From NCBI GenBank assembly GCA_964481195.1, contig CAYZTB010000001.1:62001-126000 (forward strand): DNA of 64,000 nt. Reading direction: 5' to 3'. Every line of letters begins with the position of its first letter. The first letter of the stretch is position 1. The notes beneath the pieces were generated by a model. The model did not search any database and had not been told where the DNA came from. It saw only the letters and a list, made by a program, of their open reading frames with translations. Both the position numbers and the translations under genes were made by a program. This document shows positions 1-8,373 of the stretch, piece by piece. This stretch comes from Palsa-948 sp964481195. GTDB taxonomy: Bacteria > Bacteroidota > Bacteroidia > Palsa-948.

Positions 1-666
1 ACCCATAGTATGATCACTCAACCCAATGATGCAACCGGGAAATATCTTTTGCATTTCAGGAATAGTAAAAAGATTGGTATTTTCAGGAGTAGCAGGATAC
101 GTACTTGTGCATTTCAGCAGTACAATTTCTGAGCATCCATTTGCTTTTAACACCTCAACTGATTCAATAATTTCCTCTATATCAGCTATACCAGTGCTCA
201 TAATTACTGGCTTCCCGGTTTTCGCCACCTTTTTTAAAAGTGGGTGGTCGGTATTTTCAAATGAAGCAATCTTATAGCATGGCGCATTCAATGACTCTAA
301 AAAATCAACTGCCGTGTCATCAAATGGCGTACTAAAACAAACCAATCCAAGGCGATTTGCATACTCAAAAAGAGGCTTATGCCACTCCCACGGTGTGTGT
401 GCTTCTTCGTACAGCTCGTATAGGTTCCTACCAAACCACAAGGAGTTTTTATCTGCAATGTCAAACAAGCCACCTCTATGATTTATTGTTAACGTATCTG
501 CTGTGTAGGTCTGAAGTTTAATCGCATGAACACCGCACTCTGCTGCAGCTTTAATAATTTCTTTTGCCCTCTCTAGAGACTTATTATGATTGCCAGACAT
601 TTCGGCAATTATAAAAGGCTTGTTCTGATAGCCAAGTTGTATCTTCCCTATTTGAATTGCTGACAT
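1..666 (-). CDS. pseI: Pseudaminic acid synthase (NeuB/PseI family), 3' part cut by window edge
   Basis: The minus frame stays open from an ATG at 666 to the first base of the window, giving 222 residues without a stop, so the C-terminal part lies outside. The start reads MSAIQIGKIQLG, followed by FIIAEMSGNHN near residue 20, the NeuB-family N-terminal signature, then KLQTYTADT and later CFSTPFDDTAVDFLE and KIASFE. These are typical of the NeuB TIM barrel, which condenses phosphoenolpyruvate with a 6-deoxy-diacetamido hexose to give a nine-carbon nonulosonic acid. The wording EMSGNHN and the pseB/pseC/pseF genes upstream favour PseI over sialic acid synthase NeuB or legionaminate synthase LegI. 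It starts one base after the stop of the tandem-GNAT gene, so it is almost certainly the same transcript. Specific substrate is inferred from context. Confidence 0.9.
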   Translation of the reverse strand, partial: MSAIQIGKIQLGYQNKPFIIAEMSGNHNKSLERAKEIIKAAAECGVHAIKLQTYTADTLTINHRGGLFDIADKNSLWFGRNLYELYEEAHTPWEWHKPLFEYANRLGLVCFSTPFDDTAVDFLESLNAPCYKIASFENTDHPLLKKVAKTGKPVIMSTGIADIEEIIESVEVLKANGCSEIVLLKCTSTYPATPENTNLFTIPEMQKIFPGCIIGLSDHTMG

Positions 667-667
667 T

Positions 668-1687
668 TTATCCTTTCAAAAATTTATAGCTCTTAACCCC
701 TTCGTGCACTAACACCTCCTGTTGAATAAAACCAGCCGAAACAAAAGATCGAAGCGATGAAATATTCTCATATCTAATATACGCTACGATGTTTCCGTCC
801 GGTCTCTTACGAAGATAATTATCTGTTGCTTTTTTAAGCATTTTACCGCTCAATGATCTCCCCCTAAAACCCGAATCTACCGAAACACCTATTGTGGTTT
901 CGTGTTGATTGCTCTCAATCCTCACCTGACCGATTGCGTTCTTTTGCTCATCCATAAATAAATAAAAAAAACATTTTTCGGATTTTAATTTAAAAAAAAA
1001 CCATTTAGAATGATCTTCATACCTAATAGTGCCTTGATGGAATGAATTCCTTCTAACCTCAACATCATTCGCCCATTTAAAATACAAATCAACATCCTGA
1101 ACGTCTGCCATTCTAAACGAAATATCTTCAAAAACAAGCGAATGTATACGTACAGTGTATTGCTTATTATTAATATAAACCTTGTCTTTAAGGCGAGACT
1201 CTTCAATAAAGCCACTGTCATTTAAGGCCTGGTACAACAATGGCCGTATGTCATAAGAATACGTATATATTTTTTTCAAGTTCAACTGTAATTCGGCCAC
1301 TTTTTTTAAGATTTTCAAATAAGAATTCCAATCATTTACGAACTGATGTTTATCAAGGCTTCTGCCAGTCTCCGTTAAAAATGAAATTTCAGCACTCTTA
1401 TTTTCCCAATTAATATGTACTAGTCCTCCATATCCAATCAAAATATCATTCTCTAAGAAACTAAATAAAAGCTGATCCGGTTGTTTCTTCTCAAATAACT
1501 TATCAACTACATTTTTAAAATAAGTTTCCTGGTTTTCTCTAGTGAGAAAATGCCTTTGCCTTAAAACATCAATTTGTTCATTCCGCCATTGCATGATTGG
1601 ATATTTATCCTCATCTCGGATCGGAACTATACTATAACTACCGGTCGAAAATTCATATACCGGCAGGCATTGGTAAACTCTTCGCAT
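668..1687 (-). CDS. Tandem GNAT acetyltransferase (candidate PseH role)
   Basis: A 339-residue cytoplasmic protein that looks like two GNAT acyltransferase domains in one chain. The first, about residues 15-185, has a RimJ/PseH-like MQWRNEQ segment and ends in an ALNDSGFIEESR stretch. The second, about 188-339, has FKWANDVEVRRNSF, then IGVSVDSGFRGRSLSGKML, an acetyl-CoA pyrophosphate-loop-like element, and a final SAGF motif. In the pseudaminic pathway PseH acetylates the 4-amino group of the PseC product, and one of these domains is the natural candidate. The second half resembles the GNAT domain that some bacteria fuse to PseG, but no PseG-type glycosyltransferase fold is visible here. It sits one base upstream of pseI and one base downstream of the transaminase gene. 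Which domain is active, and on what, is unknown. Confidence 0.75.
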   Translation of the reverse strand: MRRVYQCLPVYEFSTGSYSIVPIRDEDKYPIMQWRNEQIDVLRQRHFLTRENQETYFKNVVDKLFEKKQPDQLLFSFLENDILIGYGGLVHINWENKSAEISFLTETGRSLDKHQFVNDWNSYLKILKKVAELQLNLKKIYTYSYDIRPLLYQALNDSGFIEESRLKDKVYINNKQYTVRIHSLVFEDISFRMADVQDVDLYFKWANDVEVRRNSFHQGTIRYEDHSKWFFFKLKSEKCFFYLFMDEQKNAIGQVRIESNQHETTIGVSVDSGFRGRSLSGKMLKKATDNYLRKRPDGNIVAYIRYENISSLRSFVSAGFIQQEVLVHEGVKSYKFLKG

Positions 1688-1688
1688 A

Positions 1689-2996
1689 TCAATTCAACCG
1701 TTTAAATCCGCCATGACAAGTGGGGCCCTCCAACAGGCTATTCACATCCTTTCCACCTTCACACTCCCTGATCAGTTTAAAAATAGGGTTGATTGCTTCA
1801 AAATATTTTTCAATAATTGCTTCGGTGTGAGCTATGCTGACATAAATACTTGTTCCAGCCAAGTAACCTTTCTTTAACATTTCCTGAGCTATAAGGGTTT
1901 TATACTCCAGCGCTTTAGGGCTGTCTATACTGAACCCAATCAGTGCGGGCAATCCATTAATACTGATCTTAAATCCATGATGCGAAGCGAGTTGCAACCA
2001 TTTCTCGCTTATTGCAGTTCCTCTTTTAGTGATTACCTCCCATGACCTCTCCCGCTCCATTACCTCCAGTGTTTTCAATGCTGCGGTTGGACCTATACGT
2101 TCAGTCCAAAATGTACTACTAATAAATGTTTTTTGGGCGGCTTCCATGATATTCCTCCTGCCAACAACTGCTGTAATAGCGTATCCATTACCGAGTGCTT
2201 TACCGTACATTGCCATATCAGGCTCAACACCAAAAAGTTTGTATAAACCACCAAAAGTCTGGCGGAACCCCGAGGTACACTCATCAAAGATCAGAACAGC
2301 GTTATGCTTTGTGGCAAGCTGACGTACTTTAAGTAAAAAATCATTTTCAGGTCCTTTATTTCTGGAAACTTCCATTTTAATTACACCAATATCTGGGTTT
2401 ATAGTTAAAAGAGTTTCCAATTCCTCAATCTTGTTATAGTTAAACGGAAATACAGTGTTACTAAGATTTTTAGGAACACCTAACGGATCCAAGCCAGGAA
2501 GTAAATGACCAGCAAGGCTCTCTTCACTGCCAAGATTAGCAGACAAGTACCAATCATGCCAACCATGATATCCGCAAATGGCTACCTTATCACGGCCGGA
2601 GGCAGCACGTGCTATCCTTATTGCAATTGCATTTGCTTCGCCACCACTTCTAGCAAAGCGCACCATGTCGGCCCACGGATTTAGGGAAACAAGTCTTTCC
2701 GCCAGATAAACCTCCTCTGGACAGTTTAGAGTTGACATATTTCCGTTTCTTACCGTAGTCATAACTGCAGCATCTACTTCATCATCGCCATAACCTAAAA
2801 TGTTAGTTCCTATTCCCATGATAGACATGTCGATATATTCTTTTCCATCCAAGTCCCATACTTTACAGCCTTTTGATTTACTGAAATAGGCTGGCCACTT
2901 ATCGGGCAGAAACATTTCGGGCCTTTTTGACAATAACATTGTTCCACCCGGAATTAATTTTTTAGCTTTTTTATACAACTCCTGTCCCTGTCCCAT
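1689..2996 (-). CDS. Class III aminotransferase, glutamate-1-semialdehyde 2,1-aminomutase-like
   Basis: A 435-residue PLP enzyme of fold type I, class III. The cofactor aspartate is in LIFDECTSGFR (D238) and the Schiff-base lysine is K266 in MYGKALGNGY; RSGGEANAIAIRIAR near 116-130 binds the phosphate and GYHGWHDWY follows. The closest general family is HemL-like glutamate-1-semialdehyde aminomutase, but haem synthesis is unlikely given its place in a sugar operon. HemL-like transaminases recur in surface-sugar and nonulosonate clusters, where they probably act on a small acyl or amino acid precursor or a sugar. The gene lies between the SpsF-like cytidylyltransferase (27-base gap) and the tandem GNAT (one-base gap). 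Family assignment is firm; substrate is not known. Confidence 0.85.
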   Translation of the reverse strand: MGQGQELYKKAKKLIPGGTMLLSKRPEMFLPDKWPAYFSKSKGCKVWDLDGKEYIDMSIMGIGTNILGYGDDEVDAAVMTTVRNGNMSTLNCPEEVYLAERLVSLNPWADMVRFARSGGEANAIAIRIARAASGRDKVAICGYHGWHDWYLSANLGSEESLAGHLLPGLDPLGVPKNLSNTVFPFNYNKIEELETLLTINPDIGVIKMEVSRNKGPENDFLLKVRQLATKHNAVLIFDECTSGFRQTFGGLYKLFGVEPDMAMYGKALGNGYAITAVVGRRNIMEAAQKTFISSTFWTERIGPTAALKTLEVMERERSWEVITKRGTAISEKWLQLASHHGFKISINGLPALIGFSIDSPKALEYKTLIAQEMLKKGYLAGTSIYVSIAHTEAIIEKYFEAINPIFKLIRECEGGKDVNSLLEGPTCHGGFKRLN

Positions 2997-3023
2997 AAAT
3001 ATTAGATAATTGATGTGTATTTG

Positions 3024-3788
3024 TTAATCATTATTCAAAGACTTAATATATCCTTCGTTCCTACCAATTGAACTATTTAGCTTACTAATCTCTGCATTAG
3101 AGAGATAGTAATCCGCATATGTTTTCCAATCTTTATCAATTCCAAATTTTTCAATTAAATGTTTAACTACAAGAAAATCACGTTCCTCATCTACTGTCAA
3201 TCTTACATTACCATAGTTAAATTCACTTACAAAGTTAACAGCAGTAAATAATTGTTTATTAAAAAAAGTAGAATTATTGTAAATGTAGGAAGTAACATGT
3301 TCTCTTTCAGAAGTTAATTTAGCATTGTTCCAAGCCCGTTCTAACGCAGAAAATTTAAAAACCTCAACATCCATTCCATCTGGAAATGTTGACACTAGTG
3401 AATTAGAGCAATAATCAACATTAATTTCTATCAATCTATCAATAACCATATCTATTAGGTTAGCATCAATTAAAGGGCAGTCTGATGTAAGCCTAACTAT
3501 TAAATCTGGTAAATAGCTTTTCGATGCTTGATAATATCTATCCAGCACATCATTCACACTGCCACGAAAACATGGCAGGCCTAATTTTCTTGCCTTATCC
3601 TCAACTCTATTATCTTCAACGTTTAATGTGGTCGCAATTAATAACTGACTAATTCTTTTTGACTTCAATATTCTCATTACATGAATATCAAGCAAAGTAA
3701 ATCTATTTATTTCTTTAAATATCTTATCAGGCAACCTTGTGGAGCCAGATCTAGCCTGGGTAATAGCCAATATCTTTAGCGGTTCCAA
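3024..3788 (-). CDS. SpsF-like cytidylyltransferase / glycosyltransferase-like protein
   Basis: A 254-residue GT-A-fold nucleotidyltransferase. The N-terminus ILAITQARSGSTRLPDK (residues 5-21) is the CTP-binding signature shared by KdsB, NeuA and the spore-coat protein SpsF. VRLTSDCPLID near 98-108 and DGMDVEVF near 137 match the SpsF branch. Members occur in many flagellin-glycosylation and nonulosonate clusters, often next to HemL-like transaminases as here, but their reaction is poorly established. The first codons overlap the last 13 bases of the PseF/AKR fusion gene, indicating translational coupling. Two CTP-binding-type proteins in one operon suggests that two CMP-activated products, or an additional nucleotide-linked modifying group, may be made. 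Confidence 0.8.
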   Translation of the reverse strand: MEPLKILAITQARSGSTRLPDKIFKEINRFTLLDIHVMRILKSKRISQLLIATTLNVEDNRVEDKARKLGLPCFRGSVNDVLDRYYQASKSYLPDLIVRLTSDCPLIDANLIDMVIDRLIEINVDYCSNSLVSTFPDGMDVEVFKFSALERAWNNAKLTSEREHVTSYIYNNSTFFNKQLFTAVNFVSEFNYGNVRLTVDEERDFLVVKHLIEKFGIDKDWKTYADYYLSNAEISKLNSSIGRNEGYIKSLNND

Positions 3789-5350
3789 TTGGCAGGGTTT
3801 AACAATTCTGTTTCTTTAACGTCAATTGAATTAATTTCTACTATTGTTTCCCGAGAAATCGGAGTACGCAATAGGTTGATATTTTTCCTCAAATGCTCGA
3901 CAGAGTCAACACCAAATAGTACATTATCAATATTATCCTGCTGAAAAACATAATTTAAGGCCAATGTATTTAAGTCAATGTTTCTACCAGTGGCAATTTG
4001 CTTTGCCAAATCAATATATATCTCCAAATATTTCAACGAATCTGGTATTTCCCTTTTAAAAAATAATCCTTGCAAAAAAGTAGATCGAGTATGAACTTGA
4101 ATACCTCTGCGTTTCAATTTTTCAATAGACTCTGAGCGTTTATTAATATTATCTAAAAAATTAAATGGGAATTGAACAAAATCGATACAATCATAATGCA
4201 ATAACTCATTGATCTCCGAATTTGTATAAACAGAAACACCAATCATTTGAATTAGACCTTTACTTTTCAGTTCAAGCAACTCCTCTCTATACTGATCAAA
4301 ACATTTTTTAAAGCTATCAAACGAGTGAAACATATAACCATACAAGTAATTTACGTTTAACACAGCAAGATTGCGTTTTATTCTCTCTGTTAAATCCATC
4401 GGCAAATCTTCTCTTGTAGGGTCAAATTTTGTAATGACCTTAAACTTGACATCAAATGCCTTGTGGAATTTTCCAATTACTTCATGTGAATCTCCATACT
4501 TTTCTGCTGTGTCTAAGATTCCAATGCTATTAGTATATGCAAAATTCAAAATTTCATTTACACTCTCTTGCTTCAATTTTCCTACGGTATTATTAATTCC
4601 ATAATCAAATCCAAACTGCGCAGTTCCCAAAATTATCTTTTCACAAATTTTGTTATTCCTGCTTTTCTCTATATTATACTTATACTTAAATTCTGCAACT
4701 TTCCAATCAAATTCCGTGTTAATATCCTGAGAGTTTTCTTCTTCTACTATCAAACAACCCGAGTTATCTGTAAATATATTATTTGAATTTAGGAATTCTG
4801 AAGTCCAAATCCAATAAAATTGACCTGAGTCATGATAGGTCAGTTCTAAATCCTGTGTTCTACCAGAAGAATTTTGAGGATTTAGCATAACAATTTTACT
4901 GTCCTTAATAACCATGCCTCTTTGAATAGGATAATTAAATTTCAAAACAGGAAATACTGATTTGTATTTACCATTAACAAGCAGCTCGAATGCGTTTTGA
5001 AGCCGGGATGAAGTAATGGTGGGAGCTGTAGAGTAAATACAACACAATAGATCAAATTTCTTTCCAAGTTCAGTGTATTTCTCTACTACCTCAAGGATCA
5101 CATCTGCTGTAGAGGCAAAGTCGTCTGAATTTTTTTCACTTCGCATAAATGGAACAAGCGCACCATACTCTTTTGCAATTGAAGCTATTTCATCATCATC
5201 CGTTGACACCATAACCTCATCAAACAATTTCGATTCTATAGCAGCTTCTATTGAATATGCTATAATAGGTTTCCCTAAAAATAATTTTATATTTTTTGAT
5301 GGGAGTCGCTTGCTTCCACCTCTAGCATGTATTATTGCTATTCTTTTCAA
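3776..5350 (-). CDS. pseF: Fusion: pseudaminic acid cytidylyltransferase (PseF) + aldo/keto reductase
   Basis: A 524-residue two-domain protein. Residues 1 to about 228 form a CMP-nonulosonate cytidylyltransferase: IAIIHARGGSKRLPSKN at 4-20 is the CTP-binding loop, VSTDDDEIA at 48-56 and YHDSGQFYW at 172-180 are typical of PseF. Residues about 237-524 form an aldo/keto reductase barrel starting IILGTAQFGFDYG, with the usual tetrad visible as D280, Y285, K308 and H342, and NAD(P)-binding-type GVDSVEHLRKN near the end. PseF normally ends near 230 residues and activates pseudaminic acid with CTP. Stand-alone reductases of this type occur in related sugar operons, so here two neighbouring genes seem to have joined. 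No stop or frameshift lies between the domains. The reductase substrate is unknown. Confidence 0.88.
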   Translation of the reverse strand: MKRIAIIHARGGSKRLPSKNIKLFLGKPIIAYSIEAAIESKLFDEVMVSTDDDEIASIAKEYGALVPFMRSEKNSDDFASTADVILEVVEKYTELGKKFDLLCCIYSTAPTITSSRLQNAFELLVNGKYKSVFPVLKFNYPIQRGMVIKDSKIVMLNPQNSSGRTQDLELTYHDSGQFYWIWTSEFLNSNNIFTDNSGCLIVEEENSQDINTEFDWKVAEFKYKYNIEKSRNNKICEKIILGTAQFGFDYGINNTVGKLKQESVNEILNFAYTNSIGILDTAEKYGDSHEVIGKFHKAFDVKFKVITKFDPTREDLPMDLTERIKRNLAVLNVNYLYGYMFHSFDSFKKCFDQYREELLELKSKGLIQMIGVSVYTNSEINELLHYDCIDFVQFPFNFLDNINKRSESIEKLKRRGIQVHTRSTFLQGLFFKREIPDSLKYLEIYIDLAKQIATGRNIDLNTLALNYVFQQDNIDNVLFGVDSVEHLRKNINLLRTPISRETIVEINSIDVKETELLNPANWNR

Positions 5351-5442
5351 ACGAAAAAAAATTAATATTTACACTTCCAGTCACTACTATCTCTTCCGTT
5401 CACTCTATCGCATATGTTAATTAAGGCAGAAAATACCATACC

Positions 5443-6102
5443 CTAATAATTAACAGCATATGCTTGCATCGTATTTTTTCTCAACAAAGACACAGATACT
5501 CTTTCATTCGGATCATCTATTTTTTCGAAACCATAATGAGTAAAGATATTTTTTGAAACTAAAAAATAGGAAGGGTTTGCAAGAAACAAGTTTGAGTAAT
5601 TCATTTTATAGCTAAATATCCCTTCTTTATGTTGGTATTTATTTTTAAGAGGAGCGGCCGGCTCAAAATCAAAAATGGCTATATGACCCCCTTCATTCAA
5701 AAATTTATCTGCCTCAAAAACAATTTTAAACAAATCCTTCCTGTCGCACAAATACAAACAAAAACCAAAAATAATCAAATCAAATTTCTTATCAAAAAAC
5801 GGAATAACATCTGCCGTTCCCTGTTCTAAAATAATGTCCTTATACAAGTCTCTTCCATCTTTTATCGCTTGCGATGATGGGTCAATTCCATAGCAATCGG
5901 ATTTAAACAATTTATGTATGCTATCGAGCCTCCACCCAATGCTACATCCTATTTCTAATACTATTTTCGGCAATAATTTTCTTTCCAAAAGTAGCTCAAC
6001 TAAAAGATCTTTCTTTTTTTCAACCAGCACTTGTTTGTTTCGCTCATAATACTCATTTCCTTCTTCTTGAAGGAAGACTGTTTTTTGGTTATTTTCTGAC
6101 AT
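5443..6102 (-). CDS. Class I SAM-dependent methyltransferase
   Basis: A 219-residue Rossmann-fold methyltransferase. The SAM-binding motif I is VLEIGCSIGWRLD at residues 48-60, followed by the acidic motif II in CYGIDPSSQAI and a motif IV-like FDLIIFGFCLYL. The start lies inside the last 14 bases of pseC, so translation of the two is probably coupled. A 92-base gap without a gene separates it from the PseF/AKR fusion downstream. The family covers very many substrates; its position between pseC and pseF suggests that it methylates a sugar intermediate or the finished nonulosonate or glycan, but this is inference from context only. Confidence 0.8.
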   Translation of the reverse strand: MSENNQKTVFLQEEGNEYYERNKQVLVEKKKDLLVELLLERKLLPKIVLEIGCSIGWRLDSIHKLFKSDCYGIDPSSQAIKDGRDLYKDIILEQGTADVIPFFDKKFDLIIFGFCLYLCDRKDLFKIVFEADKFLNEGGHIAIFDFEPAAPLKNKYQHKEGIFSYKMNYSNLFLANPSYFLVSKNIFTHYGFEKIDDPNERVSVSLLRKNTMQAYAVNY

Positions 6103-7243
6103 ATTCTAATATTTTATTAATGACAAACTCTTGCTCGGCATCGCTTAAACTAGGATACATAGGTAGACTAATGCAACCAGAGTAATATTTTTCAGAAGCA
6201 GGAAAATCTCCTGCTTTGTTCCCTGAGTTACGATAGAAAGGCATAAGATACGCAGGCACGTAGTGAACCTGAACAAAAATACTATTTTCATGCAAATAAT
6301 TATAAAGTGCTACTCTATTCTCAACTTGAATTATATATAGATGAAACGCATGCCCTTCGTTATATACAGGCGATATTATTTCTCGAGAGTGTTTTTTAAA
6401 TGCTTCGTCATATTTCTGAGCAATAATTTTTCTTTTTTCCAATCCTACTGCTGCACGTCTTAATTGCGAACTTCCAAGTGCAGCCTGTATATCTGTTAGG
6501 CGATAATTATATCCTAATTCCTGCATTTCATAGTACCAGCTACCGTGATTTTCATTCATCAATAATTTATCTTTGGTGATTCCATGTGTTCTTAACATTT
6601 TTAATTTTTCGTACAAATCTTTTCTATTAGTAGTAATCATTCCTCCTTCGCCAGTAGCAATATGCTTTACTGGATGAAAAGAAAAAATGGATAGATCGGC
6701 ATAGTTTCCATTTCCACAATACTGTCTCACCCCTTTACTGTTACTAAAAAAACCGCCAGGTGCGTGACAAGCATCTTCAATTAGCCATAAATCATATTCA
6801 TCAGCTAATTTTCTGTACTCTTCAAGATCGACTGCGTATCCTGCAAAATCCACCGGTATGATTCCTTTAAATGTTCCTTTAGGATGCTTTTCGAGTAAGT
6901 CTCTAACTTTATTTATATCGAGCAAAAAAGTATAAGGGTCAATATCCGAAAAAACCACCTCGCCACCACAATATCGGACACAATTGGCACTTGCAACAAA
7001 CGTAATAGGAGTAGTAATTACTTTATCATTTGGCTTAATGTTTAAAGCTAAAACGGATAAATGTAAAGCCGCAGTACCATTTGAAACTGCTACGGCATAT
7101 TTAGAGCCAATATATTCTGAAAATAATTTTTCAAACTCTGCAATTTTAGGCCCTTGTGTAAGAAAATCAGACTTTAAAGTAGAAATAACAGCCTCAATAT
7201 CTTCCTGTGTTATTTGCTGTTTACCGTAGGGAATAACGTTCAT
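6089..7243 (-). CDS. pseC: UDP-4-amino-4,6-dideoxy-N-acetyl-beta-L-altrosamine transaminase
   Basis: A 384-residue DegT/DnrJ/EryC1 sugar aminotransferase. The PLP lysine is K193 in FSFHPVKHIATGEGG, with the cofactor-ring aspartate D157 in LIEDACHAPGG and the phosphate-binding SNGTAALHL near 54. VIPYGKQQIT at the N-terminus is characteristic of PseC. The enzyme adds an amino group at C4 of the PseB product using glutamate as donor, the second step to pseudaminic acid. It follows pseB after 12 bases and overlaps the methyltransferase gene. The neighbouring pseB makes PseC much more likely than other DegT-family transaminases. Confidence 0.93.
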   Translation of the reverse strand: MNVIPYGKQQITQEDIEAVISTLKSDFLTQGPKIAEFEKLFSEYIGSKYAVAVSNGTAALHLSVLALNIKPNDKVITTPITFVASANCVRYCGGEVVFSDIDPYTFLLDINKVRDLLEKHPKGTFKGIIPVDFAGYAVDLEEYRKLADEYDLWLIEDACHAPGGFFSNSKGVRQYCGNGNYADLSIFSFHPVKHIATGEGGMITTNRKDLYEKLKMLRTHGITKDKLLMNENHGSWYYEMQELGYNYRLTDIQAALGSSQLRRAAVGLEKRKIIAQKYDEAFKKHSREIISPVYNEGHAFHLYIIQVENRVALYNYLHENSIFVQVHYVPAYLMPFYRNSGNKAGDFPASEKYYSGCISLPMYPSLSDAEQEFVINKILEYVRK

Positions 7244-7255
7244 TTCAAATCTAGT

Positions 7256-8272
7256 TTAGATAGAAAAGTCAGGATCTACATGCTCTTTTATTAATTTACG
7301 TAATTCAACAGCATCAACCCAGTCTGGGTTATCGCCCGAATTATAAATAAAACCCGGAGCTACAATTTTTGCATTAAATTGTTTAATAAAATCTTTTATA
7401 TTCCAACTTGGCACTTGAGGTAGAATAGCAAAATATTTTCCTACATCATACGTAAAAAATGAATCAGAGGAAGTTATCATTTCCTCATGAATTTTTTCTC
7501 CTGGACGAATTCCAACAATTTCAATTTTACAATTCGGGCCTATCGCTTTTGCTACTTCTGTAATTTTATAGGAAGGTGTTTTTAATACAAAAATTTCTCC
7601 TCCCCAAGCATGTTCAAGTGCATGTAAAACCAAATCAACCCCTTCGCTAAGCAAAATGTTAAAACGTGTCATGGTTGGGTCAGTAATAGGTAATGTTCCA
7701 CTAGCTTTTTTCTTGAGAAAAAATGGTATAACAGATCCATTTGACCCCATCACATTTCCATAGCGAACTACAGAAAACTTAATATTATGAAATCCCCTGA
7801 TGTTATTTGCAGCCACAAATAATTTATCTGAACAAAGCTTGGTTGCCCCATATAAACTTACAGGAGCAGCAGCCTTATCTGTAGATAAAGCAACTATGTT
7901 TTCTACCCCAGTTGCAAGTGCAGCATTAATAATATTTTCCGCTCCTAATACATTAGTTTTAACACATTCCATGGGATTATATTCTGCAATTGGAACATGT
8001 TTCATTGCTGCAGCATGAATAATATAGTTAATGCCCTCAAAGGCCCTGATTAATCTTTCGTAGTCTCTTATATCTCCAATAAAAAAACGAATACTAGGAT
8101 ATTTAGCTTCGGGGTATTCCATTGCCATTTGAAATTGTTTTTGCTCATCTCTTGAAAAGATAACAAGTCTTTTAACATTTGGCCAACGTTCCAATATGGT
8201 TTTTGTGAGTTGTTTTCCTAATGTTCCGGTACCTCCGGTTATTAGAATGCTTTTACCATTTAAATCTAGCAT
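7256..8272 (-). CDS. pseB: UDP-N-acetylglucosamine 4,6-dehydratase (inverting)
   Basis: A 338-residue extended short-chain dehydrogenase of the FlaA1/PseB type. The NAD(P)-binding TGGTGTLGK is at residues 12-20, the active-site TDK at 131-133 and the YGATK catalytic pair at Y141/K145. HAAAMKHVPIAEYNP near 86-100 is diagnostic of the family. The single-domain length and lack of membrane segments separate it from the membrane-bound PglF/CapD type. It converts UDP-GlcNAc to the 4-keto-6-deoxy-L-arabino sugar, the first pathway step. It is the first gene of the leftward operon; an exact TAnnTTTG box lies 33 bases upstream on the same strand. Confidence 0.94.
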   Translation of the reverse strand: MLDLNGKSILITGGTGTLGKQLTKTILERWPNVKRLVIFSRDEQKQFQMAMEYPEAKYPSIRFFIGDIRDYERLIRAFEGINYIIHAAAMKHVPIAEYNPMECVKTNVLGAENIINAALATGVENIVALSTDKAAAPVSLYGATKLCSDKLFVAANNIRGFHNIKFSVVRYGNVMGSNGSVIPFFLKKKASGTLPITDPTMTRFNILLSEGVDLVLHALEHAWGGEIFVLKTPSYKITEVAKAIGPNCKIEIVGIRPGEKIHEEMITSSDSFFTYDVGKYFAILPQVPSWNIKDFIKQFNAKIVAPGFIYNSGDNPDWVDAVELRKLIKEHVDPDFSI

Positions 8273-8304
8273 AGCGGTAGGTTATTAATTATCAGTTATT
8301 TGTA

Positions 8305-8312
8305 CAAATATA
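8305..8312 (-). promoter_or_regulatory. -7 promoter box of the pse operon
   Basis: On the minus strand this reads TATATTTG, an exact match to the Bacteroidota -7 consensus TAnnTTTG, 32 bases before the pseB start codon. No clear TTG -33 element is seen at the usual distance. Confidence 0.5.
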
Positions 8313-8347
8313 TTAATATTAAGTTTATTTAATTGCGAAAAATAGAA

Positions 8348-8355
8348 TACTTTTG
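8348..8355 (+). promoter_or_regulatory. -7 promoter box of the Wzz-like gene
   Basis: TACTTTTG matches TAnnTTTG exactly and ends 18 bases before the ATG at 8374, implying a very short leader. It lies back to back with the pse operon box in the same 101-base intergenic region. Confidence 0.45.
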
Positions 8356-8373
8356 CTGATAGAATTTATCTAG

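Noticed and set aside
26..277. Plus-strand open frame of 83 codons
   Set aside because: It is antisense to the well-supported pseI coding sequence and has no family resemblance.
5351..5442. Possible small gene between the methyltransferase and PseF/AKR genes
   Set aside because: Only 92 bases, with no frame that has a plausible start and stop in either direction.
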